5,945 bases of DNA from Actinomycetota bacterium (GTDB lineage Bacteria > Actinomycetota > Actinomycetes > Nanopelagicales > Nanopelagicaceae). Below the pieces are notes generated by a model, which had not been told where the DNA came from, ran no database searches, and saw only the letters and a program-made list of their open reading frames with translations. Below, in pieces: positions 1 through 5,035 of this stretch (positions are counted from its first letter, which is position 1; the number at the start of each line of letters is the position of its first letter). The position numbers and the translations under genes were made by a program. The stretch is taken from assembly GCA_013205455.1 (NCBI GenBank), contig JABMMO010000020.1, forward strand, positions 1-5,945. Reading direction: 5' to 3'.

Positions 1-116
1 ACAGTTAGTATGAAACAAAGCGTCCTAATCATCATTGAAATGAAATAGCGTTTTTGTCTTCCCGGAAGATCATCGCTAAGCGCGCTTTGTGCCGAGGTGA
101 TTCGATGAACTTTCAT
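1..116 (-). CDS. DUF3099-like small membrane protein, N-terminal part (cut by left edge)
   Basis: Reading the minus strand from the ATG at 116-114 gives 38 residues with no stop before the window edge. The peptide starts MKVHRITSAQSALSDD and continues with LPGRQKRYFISMMIRTLCFILT. This matches my recollection of the actinobacterial DUF3099 family: an ITSA...S..DD segment, an R..RY..SM..R..CF motif at about residues 20-35, then the start of a hydrophobic membrane segment. The function of this family is not known to me. The gene is divergent from fabG, with 78 nt between the start codons. The start is supported by TAGGCT lying exactly 6 nt upstream on the minus strand, a leaderless-type -10 box, while no good Shine-Dalgarno is seen. 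The membrane part and the C-terminus lie outside the window. Family assignment rests on a short piece, so it is probable but not certain. Confidence 0.75.
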   Translation of the reverse strand, partial: MKVHRITSAQSALSDDLPGRQKRYFISMMIRTLCFILT

Positions 117-122
117 ACACTC

Positions 123-128
123 AGCCTA
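123..128 (-). promoter_or_regulatory. Candidate -10 box of a leaderless promoter for the DUF3099-like gene
   Basis: On the minus strand TAGGCT (128 down to 123) is followed by six bases (GAGTGT) and then the ATG at 116. This fits TANNNT with transcription beginning at the start codon, as is common in actinobacteria. No convincing -35 box is seen. It lies in the 78-nt divergent spacer, about 55 nt from the fabG -10 candidate. Confidence 0.45.
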
Positions 129-182
129 AGACGCAACCCCGCTATTCGCACCTTAAATTCCTATTTACGCCTGAGTAACAGG

Positions 183-188
183 TAGATT
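183..188 (+). promoter_or_regulatory. Candidate -10 box of a leaderless promoter for fabG-fabI
   Basis: TAGATT is followed by six bases (TCGCAC) and then the fabG ATG at 195. The arrangement is the same as that seen for the divergent gene and for pheS. The only Shine-Dalgarno-like string, AGG at 180-182, lies 12 nt from the ATG and would be upstream of the transcript if the start is leaderless. No clear -35 element is visible at the usual distance. Confidence 0.55.
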
Positions 189-194
189 TCGCAC

Positions 195-899
195 ATGTCA
201 CGCAATGTCTTAATTACTGGCGGAAACCGTGGCATCGGGCTCGCAATCGCAGAACATTTCAAAGCTATTGGCGACAATGTAATTGTGACCTACAGATCTG
301 GTAATCCACCAACTAATTTTGAATCTGTGATCATGGATGTTACTTCTACAGAAAGCGTTGAATCTGGCTTCAGTGAAATTGAAGAGAAATACGGTGCGAT
401 TGAAGTTTTAATCGCTAATGCTGGAATTACCCGCGATGGCTTGGTGCTACGGATGAGTGACGCCGATTTTGAAGATGTTTTTCAAGCTAATTTGATGGGG
501 TCTTTTCGAGTTGCTCGGCGTGCTAGCAAATCGATGCTTAAATTAAAACGCGGCAGCATGATTTTTATTGGCTCGGTAGTTGGAAGTATTGGCGCTGCCG
601 GTCAGGTTAATTATGCGGCCAGCAAAGCTGGTTTGATTGGAATGACGAAATCTTTAGCAAAAGAATTAGGTAGCCGCGGTATCACTGCGAATGTGGTTGC
701 CCCCGGATTTGTGGAAACCGATATGACCGCTACTTTGGATCAAAACCGTAGAGATGAAATTGCAGCTGCAGTGCCGCTGCGAAGATTTTCCAGTGGCGCA
801 GAAATTGCTAGCGTTGTCGGATTCTTGGCATCCGATGGTGCTCGCTATATAACCGGGGCAGTATTGCCAGTAGATGGTGGATTAGGGATGGGGTCATAA
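195..899 (+). CDS. fabG: 3-oxoacyl-ACP reductase FabG (MabA-type)
   Basis: This is a 234-residue classical short-chain dehydrogenase/reductase. It should reduce 3-oxoacyl-ACP to 3-hydroxyacyl-ACP with NADPH, the first reductive step of each type II fatty-acid elongation round, in the cytoplasm. Visible motifs are the dinucleotide-binding TGGNRGIG at residues 8-15, NAG at 75-77, and the full catalytic tetrad N99, S127, Y140 and K144 (YAASK). They are followed by APG at 169-171 and the C-terminal LPVDGGLGMG. Length is normal for FabG (about 235-250). The ATG at 195 puts the glycine motif at the expected place and sits 6 nt behind a TANNNT box. The stop overlaps the fabI start by one base (TAATG), so the two are surely co-transcribed, like mycobacterial mabA-inhA. 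Many SDRs look alike; the fabI neighbour makes the FabG call strong. Confidence 0.93.
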   Translation: MSRNVLITGGNRGIGLAIAEHFKAIGDNVIVTYRSGNPPTNFESVIMDVTSTESVESGFSEIEEKYGAIEVLIANAGITRDGLVLRMSDADFEDVFQANLMGSFRVARRASKSMLKLKRGSMIFIGSVVGSIGAAGQVNYAASKAGLIGMTKSLAKELGSRGITANVVAPGFVETDMTATLDQNRRDEIAAAVPLRRFSSGAEIASVVGFLASDGARYITGAVLPVDGGLGMGS

Positions 900-1672
900 T
901 GGGAATTGTTAAAGATAAAAATATTTTGGTAACTGGGGTACTAACCGACGCCTCGATTGCGTTTCATATCGCACGCTTGGCTCAAGATGAAGGCGCTAAT
1001 GTCATTCTAAGTTCTTATGGTCGGGTTCATAGATTGACTGAAAGAATTGCGGGACGGTTACCAAAATTAGCGCCAGTAATTCAATTAGATGTTACTAACG
1101 ATGAAGATTTGGCTGCGCTGCCAGATCGGGTCCGCGAATATTTGCCGCATTTAGATGGGGTAGTCCACTCGATTGGTTTTGCACCCGAGAGCGCTTTGGG
1201 TGGAAATTTTTTAAATACAGAGTGGAGCGATGTTGCAATCGCGATGCAAGTTTCGGCCTTCTCATTTAAATCATTGACCATGGCAGCAAAGCCACTTTTT
1301 CGAAAAGAAGCTGGAGCTAGCGTGGTTGGTTTAGATTTTGATGCAACTGTGGCCTGGCCCAAATACGATTGGATGGGCGTTGCCAAAGCTGCGTTGGAAT
1401 CTACTTCGCGTTACTTAGCGCGGGATTTGGGAAGTGAAAATATTCGGGTGAATTTAGTCGCGGCTGGTCCAATTCGAACCATGGCCGCTAAATCAATCCC
1501 AGGCTTTTCGGATTTTGAAACAGTTTGGAATGAGCGAGCGCCGTTACATTGGGATGTAACCGATCCAGTGCCAGCCGCTCAAGCAGTAGTTGCGCTACTT
1601 TCACCTTGGTTTCCAAAAACAACTGCGGAGATTATCCACGTTGATGGTGGATTACATGGAATGGGCGCGTAG
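899..1672 (+). CDS. fabI: Enoyl-ACP reductase FabI/InhA-type (NADH)
   Basis: The 257-residue protein is closely similar in layout to mycobacterial InhA. It should reduce trans-2-enoyl-ACP to acyl-ACP, completing each elongation cycle. Visible are ILVTGVLTDASIAFHIA at residues 9-25 (atypical SDR cofactor loop of enoyl reductases), LDV at 63-65, HSIGF at 90-94, and the InhA-type catalytic residues F147, Y156 and K163 within GLDFD...KYDWMGVAK. NLVAAGPIRT follows at 185-194. Compared with InhA as I recall it (269 residues), the stretch between PIRT and RAP is about ten residues shorter; this is the substrate-binding loop that accommodates very long chains in InhA. This suggests ordinary-length fatty acids rather than mycolate precursors (inference). 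The ATG shares its A with the fabG stop codon, with G-rich sequence (GGGATGGGG) upstream as a possible ribosome site. Confidence 0.93.
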   Translation: MGIVKDKNILVTGVLTDASIAFHIARLAQDEGANVILSSYGRVHRLTERIAGRLPKLAPVIQLDVTNDEDLAALPDRVREYLPHLDGVVHSIGFAPESALGGNFLNTEWSDVAIAMQVSAFSFKSLTMAAKPLFRKEAGASVVGLDFDATVAWPKYDWMGVAKAALESTSRYLARDLGSENIRVNLVAAGPIRTMAAKSIPGFSDFETVWNERAPLHWDVTDPVPAAQAVVALLSPWFPKTTAEIIHVDGGLHGMGA

Positions 1673-1916
1673 TTACGCTCAATTTCGGCTTTACCGGTTC
1701 TTGCGATAACCTTTGGCTCGTTCGGTTCTTGAAACCGATGCCAAGTGGAGCTGCCGCTCCCACCTTCGTCGCCACTACTAAGTGAGCGAGCTGGTCAAGG
1801 AAGATCGCAGAATTTATGCGGTCATGAGCACTTATGTGCGCATTGCGGCAAAACTACTTTCATTCAATTCAAGAGCTTAACAATTCGCTCTAAATTTTTC
1901 ATGAAAGGGATTAATT
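1673..1916 (+). ncRNA. Candidate structured 5' leader of the infC operon
   Basis: This 244-nt gap has no convincing gene but several potential hairpins. They are TCGGTT/AACCGA (1722-1727 with 1733-1738), GTGGAGC/GCTCC-CAC with a bulged C and TGCC loop (1745-1763), TCGC-CACT/AGTG-A-GCGA with an ACTA loop (1769-1789), and ATG-GCAC/GTGC-CAT around a TTAT loop (1824-1843). A 9-nt direct repeat CGGTTCTTG lies at 1695-1703 and 1723-1731. CTTTCAT (1857-1863) is complementary to ATGAAAG (1901-1907), next to the infC ribosome site. No clear promoter was found; TACGCT (1674-1679) and TAACCT (1707-1712) both match TANNNT. Leaders controlling infC-rpmI-rplT are known in other bacteria, usually through L20 or IF3. 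Whether this belongs to a described actinobacterial RNA family I cannot tell from sequence alone. Confidence 0.5.
1903..1910 (+). promoter_or_regulatory. infC ribosome binding site that decides an ATC start
   Basis: GAAAGGGA is the only Shine-Dalgarno-like string near the infC N-terminus. It ends 6 nt before ATC at 1917, a normal distance, but only 3 nt before the alternative ATT at 1914. It is far too distant from the first in-frame ATG at 2025. Confidence 0.65.
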
Positions 1917-2501
1917 ATCAGCACTGAACCACGCATCAATGATCGAATCCGGGAATCGGAAGTTCGTCTCATTGGAGCATCTGGCGAACAAGTCGGAGTT
2001 ATCGATATCGATAGCGCACTTCGGATGGCCGAAGAAATCGGACTTGATCTCGTTGAGATTGCTGCAGAGGCAACACCACCTGTCTGCAAAATTATGGATT
2101 TCGGAAAATACAAATACGAAATCGCGCAGAAAGCCCGCGAAGCTCGACAGAACCAGACCCACATTGTGGTTAAGGAGATGCGTATGAGACCAAATATTGA
2201 GAGCCACGATTATGAAACCAAACGGAATCATATTGAAAAGTTCTTAAAAGGCGGCGACAAAGTGAAGGTAACTATTCAATTCCGTGGCAGAGAACAGAGT
2301 CGACCAGAGCTAGGTTACAAATTACTACAACGTCTTGCAAAAGATGTTGTGGAAATTGCATTCGTTGAATTTGCACCAAAGCAAGAAGGACGAAGCATGA
2401 CTATGGTTCTGGGCCCGGTAAAACGTAAGAGCGATGCGTTAGCTGAAGCTAAGAAAGCGAAGAAAGCAGCCGAAAAAGCTGCTGCTTCGCAACAACTTTA
2501 A
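1917..2501 (+). CDS. infC: Translation initiation factor IF-3 (ATC start)
   Basis: IF3 binds the 30S subunit, prevents premature 50S joining and proofreads initiator tRNA and start codon. From ATC at 1917 the product is 194 residues beginning (M)STEPRINDRIRESEVRLIG, which closely parallels the mycobacterial IF3 N-terminus MSTETRVNERIR. The N-domain covers about residues 6-75, with the signature KIMDFGKYKYE at 58-68. A basic linker follows (VKEMRMRP at 85-92), then the C-domain with KVTIQFRGREQSRPELG around 117-133, and a lysine/alanine-rich tail from about 169. The in-frame ATG at 2025 would delete 36 conserved residues of the N-domain, so it cannot be the start. No in-frame ATG, GTG or TTG lies between the upstream sequence and the conserved start. 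ATT at 1914 is a less likely alternative because of its spacing. E. coli infC starts at AUU, and IF3 there represses its own rare-codon start; the same logic is likely here. Confidence 0.93.
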   Translation: MSTEPRINDRIRESEVRLIGASGEQVGVIDIDSALRMAEEIGLDLVEIAAEATPPVCKIMDFGKYKYEIAQKAREARQNQTHIVVKEMRMRPNIESHDYETKRNHIEKFLKGGDKVKVTIQFRGREQSRPELGYKLLQRLAKDVVEIAFVEFAPKQEGRSMTMVLGPVKRKSDALAEAKKAKKAAEKAAASQQL

Positions 2502-2542
2502 AACGATCTAAATTTCAAAGCTAAATAAAACGGAGGAATGAA

Positions 2543-2740
2543 ATGCCTAAGATGAAATCACATAGTGGCGCGAAGAAGACTTTCCGCGTTACTGGTACCG
2601 GAAAGATCATGCACGAGCGTGCCGGAAAGCGTCACCTCCTTGAGCGTAAATCATCACGCCACACACGTCGCCTCACTAATGATGCGGCTGCTAGCAAACC
2701 AAATACTTTTTCTGCGAAACGCCTATTGGGCTTGAAGTAG
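2543..2740 (+). CDS. rpmI: 50S ribosomal protein L35
   Basis: The 65-residue, strongly basic protein has the L35 hallmarks: MPKMKSHSGAKKTFRVTGTG at the N-terminus, then KRHLLERKSSRHTRRL at residues 29-44, and a short tail ending KRLLGLK. Length is typical of the family (64-66). A strong Shine-Dalgarno GGAGG at 2532-2536 lies 6 nt before the ATG. It sits 41 nt after infC and 52 nt before rplT, in the standard IF3-L35-L20 order, and no terminator is visible on either side. L35 is a structural protein of the large subunit. Confidence 0.97.
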   Translation: MPKMKSHSGAKKTFRVTGTGKIMHERAGKRHLLERKSSRHTRRLTNDAAASKPNTFSAKRLLGLK

Positions 2741-2792
2741 TCGAAATCATCGGTCCGAAATAAATTTAAGAAATTAGAAGAGGAGAAATAAA

Positions 2793-3155
2793 ATGGCAAG
2801 AGTTAAACGTGGTGTACATGCAGCGAAGAAGCGTCGTACTACTCTCGAACGCGCAAGTGGCTACCGTGGCCAACGCTCCCGGCTTTTCACAAAAGCGAAA
2901 GAGCAAGTCACGCACTCTATGGTGTATGCATTCAACGACCGTAAAGATAAAAAAGGCGATTTCCGCCAACTTTGGATTACTCGTATTAATGCCGCTTCAC
3001 GTGCAAACGGTCTGACATATAACCGTTTCATGCAAGGTCTTAAAGCCGCTGGCGTGGAAGTTGACCGTCGCGTACTTTCAGATCTAGCAACTAACGATCC
3101 AAAAGCATTTGCTAATTTGGTCGAAGTTGCACGTAAAAATGTAAAAGTTTCCTAA
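2793..3155 (+). CDS. rplT: 50S ribosomal protein L20
   Basis: The 120-residue protein binds 23S rRNA early in large-subunit assembly. The basic N-terminal extension MARVKRGVHAAKKRRTTLER reaches into rRNA. The central signature FRQLWITRINAASR is at residues 57-70, and the C-terminal globular part, from about residue 60, runs to the end. Length is close to the usual 117-120. AGGAG at 2781-2785 lies 7 nt before the ATG. In E. coli and Bacillus, L20 represses its own operon by binding structured mRNA; here the 52-nt rpmI-rplT gap shows no obvious hairpin, so any such site is more likely upstream of infC. The stop is 6 nt before the next start codon. Confidence 0.97.
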   Translation: MARVKRGVHAAKKRRTTLERASGYRGQRSRLFTKAKEQVTHSMVYAFNDRKDKKGDFRQLWITRINAASRANGLTYNRFMQGLKAAGVEVDRRVLSDLATNDPKAFANLVEVARKNVKVS

Positions 3156-3161
3156 TCTAAA

Positions 3162-3968
3162 ATGATTACGAGCCTTCATTCGCCGCATGTTGAGCGAGTG
3201 AAGGCTCTTTTAGGTTCTAGGGGAGTCAAAGAGCGAAAAGCTGAATCAAAATTTATTGCAGAAGGTTTGCAATCAATTCGCGAAGCAATCAATTTTGGAG
3301 ATCCTAAGTTAGACACTTTATATTTAACAGAATCAGGTAGAGCGAAGCTAGAAGATGAAAATCTCTTAACTAGTGCGATCCTTGGCAAAACTGTCGAAGT
3401 TTCTGATGAAGTTATGCGGGCGATGGCAGATACTGTTACACCACAAGGGATATTGGCTCTTTGCGATATATCCAAACACAATTTCCCAAATTTCATTTCA
3501 AAACAACCGCTTCGGATTGCCTATTTTTGGCAGATTCAAGATCCAGGCAATGCTGGCGCTGTAATCCGTACTGCCGATGCATTTGGATTTAATGCCATCG
3601 TTTTCTCGGACCAATGTGTAGATGTTTATTCGCCAAAAGTTGTTAGAGCAACGGCAGGATCGCTCTGGCATATTCCAGTTTTTGAAGATGTTCCAATTTC
3701 GGAACTTAAGGAACTTGCTGAAAAGAATGGAATTCAGATCTTTGGTACGGACGGAAATAGCGATCTTCCATTGCCGGAAGCGTTACTAAAATTGAATAAG
3801 AAACCATCAATCTGGGTTTTTGGGAATGAAGCCCGTGGACTACCAAGTGAAGTTTCAGCAGATTTGAATTTAGTCACAATACCCATGGAAGGGCGAGCCG
3901 AAAGCTTGAATTTGGCAGTAGCGGCCACCGTTGTGATGTACGAAGTTTCGCAAGCAACCAAGCTTTAA
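3162..3968 (+). CDS. SpoU/TrmH-family RNA 2'-O-methyltransferase
   Basis: The 268-residue SPOUT enzyme should transfer a methyl group from S-adenosylmethionine to a ribose 2'-OH in rRNA or tRNA. Residues 1-100 resemble the N-terminal SpoU substrate-binding domain (SPHVERVKALLGSRGVKERK). The catalytic SpoU domain shows motif 1 DPGNAGAVIRTADAFG at 127-142 (N130 and R136), motif 2 VFGNEARGLP at 219-228, and motif 3 at 240-261 with IPMEGRAESLN, including S248 and N250. These form the knotted cofactor site. The gene in this place in mycobacteria is called tsnR, but the target nucleotide cannot be read from sequence, so I give no symbol. The ATG follows the rplT stop by 6 nt and lacks a Shine-Dalgarno, suggesting coupling to rplT translation. 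An inverted repeat overlaps its stop codon. Confidence 0.92.
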   Translation: MITSLHSPHVERVKALLGSRGVKERKAESKFIAEGLQSIREAINFGDPKLDTLYLTESGRAKLEDENLLTSAILGKTVEVSDEVMRAMADTVTPQGILALCDISKHNFPNFISKQPLRIAYFWQIQDPGNAGAVIRTADAFGFNAIVFSDQCVDVYSPKVVRATAGSLWHIPVFEDVPISELKELAEKNGIQIFGTDGNSDLPLPEALLKLNKKPSIWVFGNEARGLPSEVSADLNLVTIPMEGRAESLNLAVAATVVMYEVSQATKL

Positions 3969-3980
3969 TCCGCGATTAAA
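3964..3980 (+). repeat. Perfect inverted repeat TTTAATC-CGC-GATTAAA at methyltransferase end
   Basis: Two 7-nt arms (3964-3970 and 3974-3980) are separated by CGC and overlap the methyltransferase TAA stop at 3966-3968. The stem is AT-rich with no T-run after it, so it is not a convincing intrinsic terminator. It could be a weak mRNA 3' hairpin or a protein-binding palindrome upstream of the pheS promoter candidate. Confidence 0.5.
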
Positions 3981-3994
3981 TAACGCATCTCCCG

Positions 3995-4009
3995 CTACTC
4001 ACTTAGTAG
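3995..4009 (+). repeat. Inverted repeat CTACT-CACTT-AGTAG before pheS
   Basis: Two perfect 5-nt arms (3995-3999 and 4005-4009) flank a 5-nt loop. The right arm overlaps the first three bases of the proposed pheS -10 box TAGACT. A 5-bp repeat in a gap this size may be chance. Confidence 0.35.
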
Positions 4010-4012
4010 ACT
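4007..4012 (+). promoter_or_regulatory. Candidate -10 box of a leaderless promoter for pheS-pheT
   Basis: TAGACT is followed by six bases (TCCTTC) and then the pheS GTG at 4019. It has the same TANNNT-N6-start layout as fabG and the divergent gene. The bases upstream of the GTG contain no Shine-Dalgarno, which a leaderless start would not need. No good -35 is seen about 17 nt further upstream. Confidence 0.5.
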
Positions 4013-4018
4013 TCCTTC

Positions 4019-5035
4019 GTGTCATTAACCGTAGCTTCTATCGAGAGTGATAAGAAAGCAGCCCTCAGCGCGCTTTTAAACGCAGGGAATCTCGATGATT
4101 TGAAAGCGGCCCGGTTGGCTCACGTTGGTGATAAGTCGCCGTTAGCGAAAGCAAACCAAGCGCTTGGATCTTTACCTGGGAGTGAACGAGCCGAATTTGG
4201 CAAAGTGATTGGCGCAGCACGTGCTGAAGTTAATGCAGTATACGTAGAGCGTGAAGAATTTCTAATCGGCGAGCGGGATAGCAACATCTTATTGGCAGAA
4301 CGGGTTGATGTTTCACTTCCTACAAAACGTGGAATTGTAGGCGGGTTGCATCCTCTTACAATCCTCACCAACGAAATTTCCGATTTATTCGTCGGGCTTG
4401 GTTACACCATTGCAGAAGGTCCCGAACTTGAATCCGGTTGGTTAAATTTTGATGCGCTAAATATTCCAGCTGATCATCCAGCAAGAACCATGCAAGATAC
4501 TTTTTTTGTGGAGCCGCTAGATTCAGGTTTAGTGATGCGAACTCATACTTCGCCAGTTCAGATTCGTACAATGTTGGATCGAAAGCCGCCAATATATGTA
4601 ATCTGTCCAGGTCGCACTTATCGCGCTGATGAATTAGATGCCACCCACACACCGGTTTTTAATCAAGTTGAGGGGCTAGTTATTGATAAAGGAATAACCA
4701 TGGCCCATTTGAAGGGCACGCTTGATTTTTTTGCCGCAAAAATGTTTGGCCCAGATGTCACAACTAGAATTCGACCATCTTTCTTTCCATTCACTGAACC
4801 AAGCGCTGAAGTTGATTTCTTCTATCGTGGTCGCTGGATTGAATGGGGCGGCTGCGGCATGGTTAATCCAAAAGTTTTACAAGCATGCGGCGTCGATACC
4901 GATGAATACTCTGGTTTTGCATTTGGAATGGGGCTAGAACGAACTCTTATGGTTCGCCACGGTATTGCTGATATGCATGACATAGTTGAGGGCGATATTA
5001 GATTTTCCCAAGCTTTTGGTACGGGTACCCGATGA
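4019..5035 (+). CDS. pheS: Phenylalanyl-tRNA synthetase alpha subunit
   Basis: The 338-residue alpha chain carries the class II catalytic core of the (alpha-beta)2 enzyme that charges tRNA-Phe. Residues 1-80 form the helical N-terminal arm. The core starts near 105 with GGLHPLTIL and continues with DHPAR (152-156), MRTHTSPVQ (173-181), motif 2 GRTYRADELDATHTPVF (198-214), the FPFTEPSAEVDFF substrate-pocket segment (256-268) and GCGMVNP (278-284). Motif 3 is GFAFGMGLERTLMVRHG at 299-315. Length is normal. The start is GTG at 4019: an in-frame TAG at 4007-4009 excludes anything earlier, and the N-terminus aligns well with E. coli PheS. No Shine-Dalgarno precedes it, but a TANNNT box lies 6 nt upstream. 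The stop overlaps pheT as ATGA. Confidence 0.96.
   Translation: MSLTVASIESDKKAALSALLNAGNLDDLKAARLAHVGDKSPLAKANQALGSLPGSERAEFGKVIGAARAEVNAVYVEREEFLIGERDSNILLAERVDVSLPTKRGIVGGLHPLTILTNEISDLFVGLGYTIAEGPELESGWLNFDALNIPADHPARTMQDTFFVEPLDSGLVMRTHTSPVQIRTMLDRKPPIYVICPGRTYRADELDATHTPVFNQVEGLVIDKGITMAHLKGTLDFFAAKMFGPDVTTRIRPSFFPFTEPSAEVDFFYRGRWIEWGGCGMVNPKVLQACGVDTDEYSGFAFGMGLERTLMVRHGIADMHDIVEGDIRFSQAFGTGTR

Noticed and set aside
1..48. Plus-strand tail of an upstream gene ending at TAG 46-48
   Set aside because: Only 15 codons with no recognisable features, while the opposite strand has a DUF3099-like N-terminus with a promoter box.
1872..1899. AGAGC/GCTCT hairpin followed by AAATTTTT as an intrinsic terminator or attenuator
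   Set aside because: The stem is only 5 bp with a 10-nt loop and the T-run begins four bases after it; too weak to call.
1745..1927. 60-residue GTG-start open frame with two Cys-x-x-Cys-like positions before infC
   Set aside because: No ribosome site, overlaps hairpins and the infC start, and the protein resembles nothing I know; better explained as leader RNA.
2025..2501. Short 158-residue IF3 starting at the first in-frame ATG
   Set aside because: It would drop 36 residues of conserved IF3 N-domain that are encoded in the same frame upstream, and it has no well-placed ribosome site.
3153..3164. TAATCT as a leaderless -10 box for the methyltransferase
   Set aside because: Only 3 nt separate it from the ATG rather than 6, and it overlaps the rplT stop codon.
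3969..4018. T-box or peptide-type attenuator controlling pheST
   Set aside because: The gap is only 50 nt, with no T-box sequence, no Phe-rich leader peptide and no terminator with a T-run.
4365..4652. 95-residue minus-strand open frame inside pheS
   Set aside because: Antisense shadow of conserved PheS catalytic sequence; no independent support.
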